Below, piece by piece: positions 34,101-43,076 of a DNA stretch of 64,000 nt. The stretch is from NCBI GenBank assembly GCA_963575645.1, contig OY754469.1, positions 13,596,001 through 13,660,000 of the forward strand, read 5' to 3'. The notes beneath the pieces are model-generated. The model was not told where the DNA came from. It was given only the letters and a program-made list of their open reading frames with translations, and did no database searches. The translations under genes were made by a program, and so were the position numbers. Source of the DNA: Xanthostigma xanthostigma. Its lineage: Eukaryota; Arthropoda; Insecta; Raphidioptera; Raphidiidae. Within the stretch, counting starts at the first letter, position 1; each line of letters begins with the position of its first letter.

Positions 34101-36423
34101 CGTTTGAAGTTAAACTTGATGCATTGAAGACGACTCGAAGACGTGTGGTTGAACTTGTTTCTCGAAATACTGCGTGATGAGGTAAGTATACTGCTTGCGA
34201 ATTTGGATCTGAACCAAGACTTTGGGCACATTGCATATGGCCTAATTGCTGGTACTCCTCCATGAACTGAACGTACGACTGAAAATGTGCTGGATTTTTC
34301 ATCAAACGTGACTCTTGTTTGTAAAACAAAAGTGTTGCTTTGGCAAGAGAATCTCCAATGTTGATTGGTAGACCTTGTTTGAAGGGCAGTCGGACAGTGT
34401 AACGCCCGTCCAACTCCCTGACATGCGTAGTTTTAAAATGTTCTTCACACTGCTGTTCTTGCTCGGTTAAAAGTCGCACCTTGGGCAGCTCTTCGTTTTC
34501 CCAAAACTTTCTAAGTGTTTTGTCCAATTGATTGACACAAACACTGTGATGTACTGCATAACTGGATGAGTGTGTAGCATCTGAAGAGGAAACTGATCCC
34601 GATAGAATCCAACCAAAAATTGTTCGTTGTGCAAGTGGACCTCCGTCTAAACTACTGTAAACTCCATCAAGCAGAATGAGACCGTAGATGTCAGCCCCGA
34701 TAAGCATGTCTATTGTTTTTGTGCTACTAGGTTCTGGATCAGCGAATTTTAGACCTTGTAAATAAGGCCAATTGTTCCAGTTAATTGTTGCTTTTGGTGC
34801 GTACGACGTTAAGGTTGGCAGCACGAAAGCATCAAATGGCAAGATTGGATCATTTGCGTGACATGGTTTGAGCACAAGTGATACTGCTGAACTCACGTTG
34901 AATGAGGAATGGCCTTCTAGACCGGAGATTTTTGCTCGAATCTTCTGTTGTGAAGCGTGTAAAGTCTTCACAACTGATTTTGTAACAAACGATGTCTCAG
35001 ATCCTGGATCAATTAGAGCTCGAACTTGAACACTTCGACCGGCGGCGGTTCGCAGTTCGACATTAGCAGTTGCAAGTAATATTGTCTTTTGATTGTCTCC
35101 ATTGGTTCGAGATGCAAAATGACAAGCGGCTGTGACTGGTGAGTCAGAAGTAGCTGCTGATGTCTCTGACTTGGCAACGTTGGTAGAATTTCCCGGTGTC
35201 GAATAATGTAGGAGCGAATGATGGTTGCTGTTGCAGTGTTTACATCTTCCTTGGCTTGTACACTGTTGAACCATATGACCAGTGCGCAGACAATTATAGC
35301 AGCAATGATTGTTTTTAACGAAATCTTTTCGCTGAGCTAGCTGAATTTTTCGAAACGTTGGGCAACGTGCTAACAAATGACTCTGGTTGCAAAATGTACA
35401 ATCTTTTGAAACATTTTCAGATGCGTGATGACTTCTCAAATTTGGAACGTGAGCTTCTCGTGTTCTTTTCGAAGATGTCGAATTCAAAGCAGAAGCGGCA
35501 GTGGTTTGAATTTGCGAAGTTGACGCAGTTTGAATTGCTTCCAAAGCACGAGCTCGATTTTCTAAAAATTCATTTATTTCAGCATATGATGGAAATTCGT
35601 TTTTTCCACCCAGCGATAGCTCCCACTCTTTGTGAGAAGCTGCGTCGAGTTTTTGAACTGTTAGAAAAACCATTATATCATCCCATGATTCAACAGATCG
35701 ATTAAGGTTTTTCAACGCTGCAAGCGATTCATTTGTTTTGTCTCGCAACTGTCGAAGTTCAACTGCTGACTCCGATGAAACAAATGGAACATTCATAAGC
35801 GACTGTAGGTGAGACATAACTAAAACACGCTTATTGTTGTATCGCGTTTTGAGTGTGTTCCAGGCTGAATTATAATTGGCTTCAGTGACGAGGACACTCT
35901 TGAGTAACTGGCTGGCTTCTCCATCTAGGTTGGTTTTCAAGTAATGAAAACGCTGAACATTTGTTAACGTGGCGTTGTCATGAATCAACGATTCGAAAAG
36001 ATCGCGAAAATTCTCCCATTCTAAATAATTACCGGAAAATTTTGGTATTTCAATTTTCGGTAGGCGTACTGAGAATTTCGGAGTTAAATTCTGATTTTCG
36101 TTTATTATTGGTGCGGCTGACTGATTTAGAGATTCGAAGTGATCGTAGAGAAATGTCAAAGCATCGAGATAAGCTTCTTCAGCCAACGTGTAATGCGAAT
36201 CTTTAAAATAAGGATCTTCTAAATCTTCCTCGGAGGTTTCGCGGTTGAGTTGATTATTTAATGTTTGGCATTCCCTCCAAAGGTTTTGTAGTAATTCTAT
36301 TCGACCTTGAGTTGCGCCACGAGTCATATTCGCTCTTCCTTTCTTCTTAAAATTAGGAATTAATCTGTTGATTCCATCGATTACTCGTTGTTGATCTTCT
36401 AATACGTTTACATCTAACGGCAT
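31198..36423 (-). CDS. BEL/Pao gag-pol polyprotein, 1741 aa
   Basis: One uninterrupted frame. The gag-like part has LPKIEIPKFSGNYLEW (about residue 122). Zinc knuckles follow near residues 343-400, including CYNCLRTGHMVQQC (CCHC). An aspartic protease centre lies at LIDPGSETSFV (about 470, DPG in place of DTG). Reverse transcriptase has VADIEKMYRQI (about 807) and YVDDLL (about 884). RNase H has HGFADAST (about 1057) and WTDSTV. Integrase has an HHCC zinc site (HGGP...CVRC, about 1374-1400) and the catalytic triad GVDYAG, YSDNG and LWEAG (about 1438, 1504, 1555), with 50 residues between the last D and E. A C-terminal BEL-type domain (WLLGRV) follows. All catalytic residues are present and no frameshift or stop is seen, so the copy looks competent at protein level. 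The start at 36423 is the first ATG after the primer site. Confidence 0.95.
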   Translation of the reverse strand: MPLDVNVLEDQQRVIDGINRLIPNFKKKGRANMTRGATQGRIELLQNLWRECQTLNNQLNRETSEEDLEDPYFKDSHYTLAEEAYLDALTFLYDHFESLNQSAAPIINENQNLTPKFSVRLPKIEIPKFSGNYLEWENFRDLFESLIHDNATLTNVQRFHYLKTNLDGEASQLLKSVLVTEANYNSAWNTLKTRYNNKRVLVMSHLQSLMNVPFVSSESAVELRQLRDKTNESLAALKNLNRSVESWDDIMVFLTVQKLDAASHKEWELSLGGKNEFPSYAEINEFLENRARALEAIQTASTSQIQTTAASALNSTSSKRTREAHVPNLRSHHASENVSKDCTFCNQSHLLARCPTFRKIQLAQRKDFVKNNHCCYNCLRTGHMVQQCTSQGRCKHCNSNHHSLLHYSTPGNSTNVAKSETSAATSDSPVTAACHFASRTNGDNQKTILLATANVELRTAAGRSVQVRALIDPGSETSFVTKSVVKTLHASQQKIRAKISGLEGHSSFNVSSAVSLVLKPCHANDPILPFDAFVLPTLTSYAPKATINWNNWPYLQGLKFADPEPSSTKTIDMLIGADIYGLILLDGVYSSLDGGPLAQRTIFGWILSGSVSSSDATHSSSYAVHHSVCVNQLDKTLRKFWENEELPKVRLLTEQEQQCEEHFKTTHVRELDGRYTVRLPFKQGLPINIGDSLAKATLLFYKQESRLMKNPAHFQSYVQFMEEYQQLGHMQCAQSLGSDPNSQAVYLPHHAVFRETSSTTRLRVVFNASSLTSNGTSLNDHLLPGPRLLPDLVNVILRWRKHPIAIVADIEKMYRQIRMNVNDTNYQRILWRSSQDHELKAFKLQTVTYGTSSAPYLALRVLKQLASDERKQYPVASDVLENDLYVDDLLSGASSIPEAKRICQDLNSLLKSGGFTLRKWASNNSKVLEDIPKSHCAMNDVHSIQEDESIHVLGLAWDPHKDLFKFYVSISNCEATLTKRSILSVTAKLFDPLGWLTPVVIIAKIIMQELWLLKIDWDEPIPSEIQQRWHDYCNALPQIQEITVPRYTGQLDGLPCELHGFADASTRAYAAAVYLRVIRDDNIQVRLLIAKSKVAPVKTISLPRLELCAAQLLTRLIEYVVNAMNFATIPTFAWTDSTVTLAWIKTHSSRWQTFVANRVADIQTRLPDATWRHVPTSDNSADCASRGMTADKLIDHSLWWSGPSWLSQTSSFWPPSPSDLPLHTDIETRIHHAQLVQENEEEWDLPLKFSSWSRFLRVTAYCLRFIYNARVKAKQRSLSGLSGNEIRNARNFWIKYVQQKAFEKEIQALQLKKPIPVGSVLAKLNPFIDDSGLIRVGGRLRHSLLAYNEKHPCVLPRHPVSNLIVDHAHASTLHGGPQLTIRIIRQNYWILGCRQLVKSHIHHCVRCIRERAKGSSQIMGDLCASRISPSRPFLHTGVDYAGPLFVRTSKGRGHKSQKAYVAVFVCLAVRAVHLELVSDYTSAGFIAAFQRFTARRGIPSDLYSDNGTNFVGADVELRQAFRAVSQDKNLVSQLASDGTTWHFLPPAAPHFGGLWEAGVKAFKHHLKRVIGSHTLTFEELATFLALTEASLNSRPLGPLHDDPNDFTALTPGHFLIGTPIAVVPEPSLLNIEENRLSRWQLVCKLHQHIWNRWSSEYLHTLQGRQKWKHPESNITVNELVLIKNELQPPSKWLLGRVTEIHPGSDDRVRVVTVKTATSTMKRPIVKLCRLLISEPSDNNSK

Positions 36424-36515
36424 CTTGATGATAACGCACGAACAAATTTTTTTTAACTGTTAACGGTGCTATTACAATATTGGTAAAAATAATTATCCTT
36501 CTTGCTGCTTCAGGA

Positions 36516-36534
36516 ATCCGACTCGAAAGGACCA
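36516..36534 (-). other. BEL primer-binding site candidate (tRNA-Tyr-like)
   Basis: On the minus strand TGGTCCTTTCGAGTCGGAT begins five bases after the LTR end. It is complementary to a tRNA 3-prime end reading ATCCGACTCGAAAGGACCA. Eukaryotic tRNA-Tyr ends similarly (CCGGCTCGAAGGACCA), with one substitution and one extra A. Tyr as primer is therefore a guess. Confidence 0.55.
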
Positions 36535-36740
36535 GAAAATGTTTAGGATTAACAATTGAAATTTTTATGTATAATGGATTCGTGAAAGGAATGTTTGGAT
36601 AATTATATACGAAATCAATCTGAAGAAATCCAATTGCAGTATAATTATTTCACTGAAATAGTGAAAGCATAATAATATTAAACGAATATTATCGTCATAA
36701 TATTTTTTTTTAGAAGGCTTATATATAAGAAAAATTTAAA

Positions 36741-36810
36741 TGTCACTGTCGGGACTTGAACCCGAAACAACCAATTTCGCGTTGGCTGAGTTGCATTACT
36801 CTACAGTGCC
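36741..36810 (-). other. tRNA-like module, unit 1
   Basis: The minus strand reads as in the module at 37820-37889. See that entry for the fold. Confidence 0.5.
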
Positions 36811-37125
36811 CACGACAGTTAATTCATGATTTCTCTTATATATAACACAATGCACCGCAGAATCCACTACCTGCGAGAGCTAATAATTTTAATAACAACA
36901 CTACAAGAGTGTTGACTTTCTCTAATTAGCCGGACATGCTGATGTAACTAATAAACAATGAGAAAGATTTAATAAATACTTGCAATATTATATACGAAAT
37001 CAATCTGAAGAAATCCAATTGCAGTATAATTATTTCACTGAAATAGTGAAAGCATAATAATATTAAACGAATATTATCGTCATAATATTTTTTTTTAGAA
37101 GGCTTATATATAAGAAAAATTTAAA

Positions 37126-37195
37126 TGTCACTGTCGGGACTTGAACCCGAAACAACCAATTTCGCGTTGGCTGAGTTGCATTACTCTACAGTGCC
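37126..37195 (-). other. tRNA-like module, unit 2
   Basis: An identical copy 385 bp from unit 1, on the minus strand. Confidence 0.5.
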
Positions 37196-37819
37196 CACGA
37201 CAGTTAATTCATGATTTCTCTTATATATAACACAATGCACCGCAGAATCCACTACCTGCGAGAGCTAATAATTTTAATAACAACACTACAAGAGTGTTGA
37301 CTTTCTCTAATTAGCCGGACATGCTGATGTAACTAATAAACAATGAGAAAGATTTAATAAATACTTGCAATATTATATACGAAATCAATCTGAAGAAATC
37401 CAATTGCAGTATAATTATTTCACTGAAATAGTGAAAGCATAATAATATTAAACGAATATTATCGTCATAATATTTTTTTTTAGAAGGCTTATATATAAGA
37501 AAAATTTAAATTTTTCTTATATATAAGCCTTCTAAAAAAAAATATTATGACGATAATATTCGTTTAATATTATTATGCTTTCACTATTTCAGTGAAATAA
37601 TTATACTGCAATTGGATTTCTTCAGATTGATTTCGTATATAATATTGCAAGTATTTATTAAATCTTTCTCATTGTTTATTAGTTACATCAGCATGTCCGG
37701 CTAATTAGAGAAAGTCAACACTCTTGTAGTGTTGTTATTAAAATTATTAGCTCTCGCAGGTAGTGGATTCTGCGGTGCATTGTGTTATATATAAGAGAAA
37801 TCATGAATTAACTGTCGTG

Positions 37820-37889
37820 GGCACTGTAGAGTAATGCAACTCAGCCAACGCGAAATTGGTTGTTTCGGGTTCAAGTCCCGACAGTGACA
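37820..37889 (+). other. tRNA-like module, inverted copy
   Basis: The 70 bases fold by eye as follows: acceptor GGCACTG with CAGTGAC (one G-A mismatch); D stem GAGT/ACTC with a short 6-base loop; anticodon stem GCCAA/TTGGT around loop CGCGAAA; 4-base variable region; T arm TCGGG-TTCAAGT-CCCGA (perfect); then A. The B box (GGTTCAAGTCC) is excellent. The D loop is too short, and position 33 is G rather than T, so it is unlikely to be a working tRNA. It could be an internal pol III promoter, as in SINEs. Confidence 0.5.
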
Positions 37890-38295
37890 TTTAAATTTTT
37901 CTTATATATAAGCCTTCTAAAAAAAAATATTATGACGATAATATTCGTTTAATATTATTATGCTTTCACTATTTCAGTGAAATAATTATACTGCAATTGG
38001 ATTTCTTCAGATTGATTTCGTATATAATATTGCAAGTATTTATTAAATCTTTCTCATTGTTTATTAGTTTGGATAATTAGTTTTTAATTGAAGCGAACAC
38101 TTTTAACTTTTTTGAGATTGTATTTTGATCGATAACTGAATTGGAATTGAATTAATGAATTGATTTTTAACACAAAAATGTATAAAAATGGTTATATAAT
38201 AAATTAAAGACAATTTCATAATAAACAAAAATTAAATGTATAGGGTGAAACAAAAAAAATGAATATTAACTAAAATACGTGGTGTTTCCTGAACA

Positions 38296-38455
38296 GATAC
38301 CTATATCTTAAATCTGTAGCTAAAAATCTATGGGTTTTTAGGCTATGCGTCCATGTACACTCTTCCTATGTGACTTTTAAACTATAAAATAAAACAATTT
38401 TCAATCAGTTGCACCGTAAACAAAATCCCAGATGGTTTGTGCGGGGTCCTTTCTT
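38296..38455 (+). repeat. GGACCCCGC-family MITE, right part after BEL
   Basis: Starting with the right-hand GATAC, it continues CTATATCTTAAATCTGTAGC and ends GGTTTGTGCGGGGTCCTTT. Joined to 30499-30781 it restores the family sequence seen at 44590-44765. Confidence 0.78.
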
Positions 38456-38998
38456 GATTTAAAAAGTTGAAAATATTTACGCTACAAAAATAAATGAATG
38501 CTTTTACAAATAATTGTATTCAATAAAAAGTTTCACTTCTTCCGAGCGTGACCACAGCACATCTAATTTTATTCCTAAATGCATAATATTCTTTAAGTGA
38601 CGCTCGGTAATGAATAATTAATTAATTATTAAACGAATAAAAATGTTACATAAATTATTATTCTGAATATAAACACTTACACCATAATTTAATGAAGGTA
38701 TATAAGTCTACTGTTTTGTCCGTCCCTGGTGAAAACACGAAGCAGACACAATCTCATCGCCGCGATGAGTTTTATTTACATGGCAAAAGTAAAATCTCTT
38801 TCCTTTCTACGTCCATTTTTCATTCAACAGAAAACTCGTCGTCTAAAGCTTCATTCACATTCTTATCTGAACAAGTATTATTATTATAGGCAAAAATTAT
38901 TTGAGTAATGGAAAAATGTAATGAACACTAAACATTGGACACCTTAAATAACTGGCCGAACAATAAAGAAATAAGTGTTTGAGATATGAAGTCAAATC
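38456..38998. other. No gene recognised
   Basis: AT-rich spacer. The 65-codon frame at 38692-38889 has no recognisable domain. Confidence 0.45.
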
Positions 38999-39405
38999 AG
39001 ATGAGACACTGTTAAAAAAACAATGTTTGATGGTGACACCCCTGAAAAAATGATTTTTGAATTTTTTTACGCCAATCGTTCGTGCTGCGTTAGTTAAAAT
39101 GTCAGCGTTAGTGCCGGAAAATTGTGGAAAATATAAAAGATTGTATCGTATCCAACTTGACGTAAAGCTGGATGGGACACCAGAAACCTCTATATTTTTC
39201 ACAATTTCCCGTCACTAACGCTGAAATTTGAACAGTATACAATACTAACACAGCAATAACGATTAGTGTAAAAAAATTCAAGTTAGTTTTTTAGGGGCAA
39301 TCCATCCAGCTTGACACCAGCAACCCTCTATATTTTCCACAATTTTCTCACACTAACGAAGCACTAACGTTTGGGGTAAAAATTGTTTTTTTATGGTGTC
39401 TCGTT
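38999..39405. mobile_element. Complex foldback repeat
   Basis: The outer ends share GAGACAC next to AAAAAAACAAT in inverted orientation (38999-39020, 39376-39405). An inner pair with CAGCGTTAGTG..GGAAAATTGTGG is inverted at 39103-39135 and 39189-39222. A third partial copy lies at 39332-39372. It has no coding capacity; the frame 38897-39202 is a by-product. Confidence 0.55.
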
Positions 39406-40924
39406 TGGCTTGACATGTGTTTGAGCGTTAAAAATTATCTATAACTGACAACAAATAATACAGGTCGAGACAGGGCCGGATTTAGCATTATTTTGAAATA
39501 TTATTATGCAATCCGACTTCTGCACTTTACCAAGTAAAGATAACCACTGAGCAATGCCTTTTAAGGCCCGGCAATAGGGAATGAAGAGCGTTTTGTTGCC
39601 AGCGCGAGCGCCGTAAGCCAAATCACAACAATATTTTACTCGCACTGATATTTAAACAAATTTGACCCAAAGAGAATTATGATAGAAACAGAAGATGAAC
39701 ACATAAATAAATTTTCATTTAGAAAACAGCCGTTCGGAGGTCCGCGAGGGTACAGCAATCAGTGTTTGCTTTGTGTAATGAAAACTGGTTTGTTAAAATT
39801 TTTAGTTAAATTAATAAAAAAAGATTAGGAGATAATTTACGTCCGGACCCCAAGATTTCGACTGCGTAAGCATCTCCACAAATGTATTCCACATCGTTAA
39901 ATATTAAAAAATTAGAATACGTTCCGTTGTGGTATGATGGGTAATTTTACTGTTAAAAAATTAATAAGTTGAATAAAATAAATTTGATAAGCAATGATTT
40001 TTTTTTGTGAAGCAAGCTTACCACTGTGTCGAATCACCTGGCTGTTGGATATGGAGGAATTACAGTTGGTAAAACACAATACCCCAACTCTGTACGTATA
40101 TATATATATATATATATCTATAATGTTTAAACTGTCGACTCCACTGGGAGTTGTAAGGTATTTAATTTAATTCGTTTCTGACGAAGCGAAGGCCACAGGG
40201 AAAGGTAGAGAACGACGGCGATGGAAGAAACTAAATAACAGTGGGCAACGAAACAATTATACGTAAATTGAAACAGATAAGGCAACGACAATAAGTTGTT
40301 TACTAATTGAAAAATATGGCGGTTTCTTTAAAATGAACGTGTTTTAAAACTCTCGAGTTTTTCCACGGGATAAAGTTTTTTTTTATTAAAACGGAACTTT
40401 CAAACTGTGATGACTTACATCGATGGGGGAAGTGTGACCAAAAAAATAAAAAGTGAGAAATGCCAAGATAGCTGGAGAATTTTTTTTCTTGGCAGTATAG
40501 CAGCTTGGGGCGTACTTTGTACAACAGAATATGTATATATATATATATATTTTTTATTTATTGAATATAATATTTATTTATTGAATATATATTTTTTATT
40601 TATTGAATTGTTTGTTTAAAGAATTTTTTTATTTTGATCTACTAAACACGCCTTGGGTACACGCCTGGGTACCGGGCAGTGACGGATTTACACATTTCTC
40701 AAGAATAGGTTTTAAATTTTTGCTACCCTTACCTCTACACTAATTGTCACTCCTAGGTTATTTCTACAATCCAACAATTTGGTTGAAATTGCACAAGAAA
40801 TAGTTTTTGGGTATATTTTTGAACTAATCAAAGTTTAATCATGTACGACTAATAAGGCAGGGTAATGAATGTTACTTACTCAATAATGTACATTCGGCTA
40901 AAAAAAGGAAAAAAATCGGTCCCC
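39406..40924. other. Spacer with TA microsatellites
   Basis: (TA)n tracts lie near 40098-40117 and 40531-40549, and TTTATTGAATAT repeats at 40555-40610. No gene is recognised. Confidence 0.5.
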
Positions 40925-41165
40925 AAAGGACCCCGCACAAACCTTCTGGAATTTAGTTCTCGATTAAATTGATCGAAAATGATTGTATTTTATAGTTTAA
41001 AGGTCACTGAGAAACCAATAGATTTTTCGCTACAGATATGTTTAGCGAGATTTTTGATATAGGGATAGCCATTGAAGACACAAACGTGTTCCATGTTCAA
41101 ATTTGTGTCATTTTTTAGAAACACAAAAATAATAATCTTGGAAGATGTCACCTGTATAAAATAAT
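40925..41165 (+). repeat. GGACCCCGC-family MITE, left part
   Basis: It begins AAAGGACCCCGCACAAACCT and contains TATAGTTTAAAGGTCACTG and CAATAGATTTTTCGCTACAG. It ends in AATGTCATATTCGGATTCAG, as in the copies at 30499 and 44276. The right half is missing. Confidence 0.7.
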
Positions 41166-41216
41166 AATGTCATATTCGGATTCAGTTGCAGCGGGTCCAG
41201 AAAACCAGATATTTGT

Positions 41217-41336
41217 TTACTCAAATCAGCATTGTTTTGTATCATTGGTTACCATAGAGATAAGGAACTGTTCTCTGTCTGAATTGCAGACACTTTCACG
41301 GCTCACTAGCGTACTCTATTCTAATATCTCTGTGAT
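41217..41336. repeat. Partial copy of the CATAGAGATAT hAT MITE
   Basis: It shares ACTCAAATCAGCATTGTTTT, AGAGATAAGGAACTGTTCT and CTAGCGTACTCTATTCTAAT with 3311-3529 but lacks the left terminus. Confidence 0.6.
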
Positions 41337-42612
41337 ATTGACACAACGGAATTCAGAAACACAACCATAGACAAAAGATCTATATACATGTTACTCACAA
41401 CCCTCGCTAGAAAAAGTTTCACTTCGAAAATATGAAAAATATCAAACATAATTTTTGATTTTTTTACACAATGTTGTTTTAATTTATGACAAAAAGCTCA
41501 GGTAAAATTTACGAGACAGTTTACGCTTAAACTTTAAAGTTGTTTTATTTTTCAACCGCAAAATAATAAATTTCTCTTTCTGAATACATTTTTATAATTC
41601 ATTTCTGTTTTCTGCGAGCTGCTTGTTTGTAGATGAGGCGGTGAAGTTATTTACCCGTATGTTTAATTTTGATGAAAGGTATTCTCTAACAGGGCTGCCA
41701 AACATTTTCAGTTATAGGCCAGCAGGCTGCATTCAGTAGAACCAAGAAAAAAAATATGCATTACAGACAAAAATATCATTTTGCCATATAGCAATATCGT
41801 TGGTATAATAATAGATAATTAATATCATAGAGGGTATTGTGGATTATAGACGCTCCACAAGTCAGTTATTTAGCGATTGATTAGTATTAAAATTATGTGT
41901 AAAAATATATGTACACTTATATCAACGCTCCAAAAGGTAGTAGCTTATAGAACGCTCAAAGGCGTGGAACACTCGAATAACTACGTCCAGTGAAGAGAAA
42001 GAAATTATTTTTTACTTGATATAAACGTCTTTTTTAAATAAAACGTCTTTAGGCGCGACTTGAAAATAACTCAGACCATTTTAGTAACGTGTTTACGCAG
42101 TTTCTGGTTTTAAAAAGACTGATAGTTGGCACCAAAACGAATTGTCGAAAAGTGGAACATAGCTATGGGACGCAAACCAATTTTGTGATCGGTTTCTGCT
42201 ATATAAGACATCGACTAACAGATGGCGGCACTAAAACACACCTGTAGAAGCCATCTTGAACGAAAGGTGAAACATAGCTACAGACGCAAACCAATAAGCA
42301 TAGCCGATGTAATTTAATTTAAGAGTGATTTAATTTGTGAGTGAATATTTCCAAAATAGTGAGAGTGGTAAAAACAAGCCACCGCGCGTAAAGGTTACAC
42401 GCACTCGTATGTTCTTTTCATTTGTTTAACTCGTTATGTAATTATTGTTATTGACAAAATATCACAATGTTGTATGGTCATCAAAACTAGATACAACTGC
42501 AAAGTTTCACGTCAATATTAGGTATGTTCTGTAGGAAATCCACCTATTTCGAACCGCTGTATCTACATTTTGAAACTGACCTGGTGATGGCATCAAATCG
42601 AATGAAGTACTA
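41337..42612. other. No gene recognised
   Basis: AT-rich spacer. Near 42130-42310 the phrase AACATAGCTA(C/T)..GACGCAAACCAA occurs twice, a short imperfect direct repeat. Confidence 0.4.
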
Positions 42613-42615
42613 TTA

Positions 42616-43073
42616 TGGCTAGTTTACACAGTGCGAGCTGCTGACCCGACAGTAGACAGCTACTCGGCTTGTCTACTCGTACGCCAGTAGCTCGGCTCGC
42701 CTTTGCTGTCTACACGATACGAGTAGCTGCTGTCTAGTCTTGCGAGTTGCCACGATGTCGAATGAACGTGTTATAAAAAAAACGCAGCACAAAACACGGG
42801 TTCCGCTCAGTAGACTATCCCGCTCGCGCTGGCGAGCTACTGCCGAACGCGTCCAAACGATGCGAGCGACGGCCGAGCTGCTGTCATGTACGAGTTGCTG
42901 GCGGGCGATCATGCGAGTGAAAACGAAAAATGTTGAAGTAACTCGGATGCGAGCTACTGTCTAACTCGCACGTGCGAGTTACTCGTAAGTGACGTCCAAA
43001 CAGTGCGAGTTACTGCAGTGCAGCTACTCGGCAGGCTGACTCGCACGCTAGCTCGCACTGTGTAAACTAGCCA
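42616..43073. mobile_element. PIF/Harbinger MITE with TTA duplication
   Basis: The ends TGGCTAGTTTACACAGTGCG and complement are perfect inverted repeats of at least 24 bp. TTA flanks both sides (42613-42615, 43074-43076). GAGTAGCTG/CAGTAGCTCG words crowd the interior in both orientations. The element is GC-richer than its surroundings and encodes no transposase. Confidence 0.85.
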
Positions 43074-43076
43074 TTA

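Larger units (their letters stand above)
36606..38066. mobile_element. Palindromic array of 385-bp units with tRNA-like modules, 13-bp duplication
   Basis: Units starting TATACGAAATCAATCTGAAG begin at 36606, 36991 and 37376 (exact period 385). The third is cut after 132 bases at a symmetry centre between 37507 and 37508 (AAAAATTT|AAATTTTT). From there the sequence runs back as the perfect inverted copy for 559 bases to 38066. Copies look identical. GTTTGGATAATTA flanks both ends (36593-36605, 38067-38079). The units contain small hairpins (TTTCACT-GAAAT-AGTGAAA; CAACACT-CTTGT-AGTGTTG) and a tRNA-like fold. No protein is encoded. The long duplication fits target-primed reverse transcription; the head-to-head tandem form recalls Penelope-like or retrozyme insertions. 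An assembly error is the alternative. Confidence 0.8.
30782..38295 (-). mobile_element. BEL/Pao LTR retrotransposon, apparently full-length
   Basis: The element has 282-bp LTRs, a 5-bp duplication GATAC on both sides, a candidate primer-binding site, one open gag-pol frame and a purine-rich tract. It inserted into a GGACCCCGC-family MITE whose halves can be rejoined. The upstream LTR carries a 1461-bp nested insertion, which may have silenced its promoter. There is no env frame between the end of pol and the 3-prime LTR. Without the nested insertion it would be about 6.04 kb. Confidence 0.93.
36540..38295 (-). repeat. BEL element 5-prime LTR, split by a nested insertion
   Basis: LTR bases lie at 36540-36605 and 38067-38295. 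The 13 bases GTTTGGATAATTA occur at both break points. Removing one of them and the 1461-bp insertion gives exactly 282 bp, identical by eye to the 3-prime LTR. Confidence 0.92.

Noticed and set aside
37820..37889. Functional tRNA gene
   Set aside because: The D loop is too short, position 33 is not T and one acceptor pair is mismatched. A tRNA-like module is the safer call.
36606..38066. Hammerhead ribozyme in the 385-bp unit
   Set aside because: CTGAAGA occurs in the unit, but no following stem closes before a GAAA box, on either strand.
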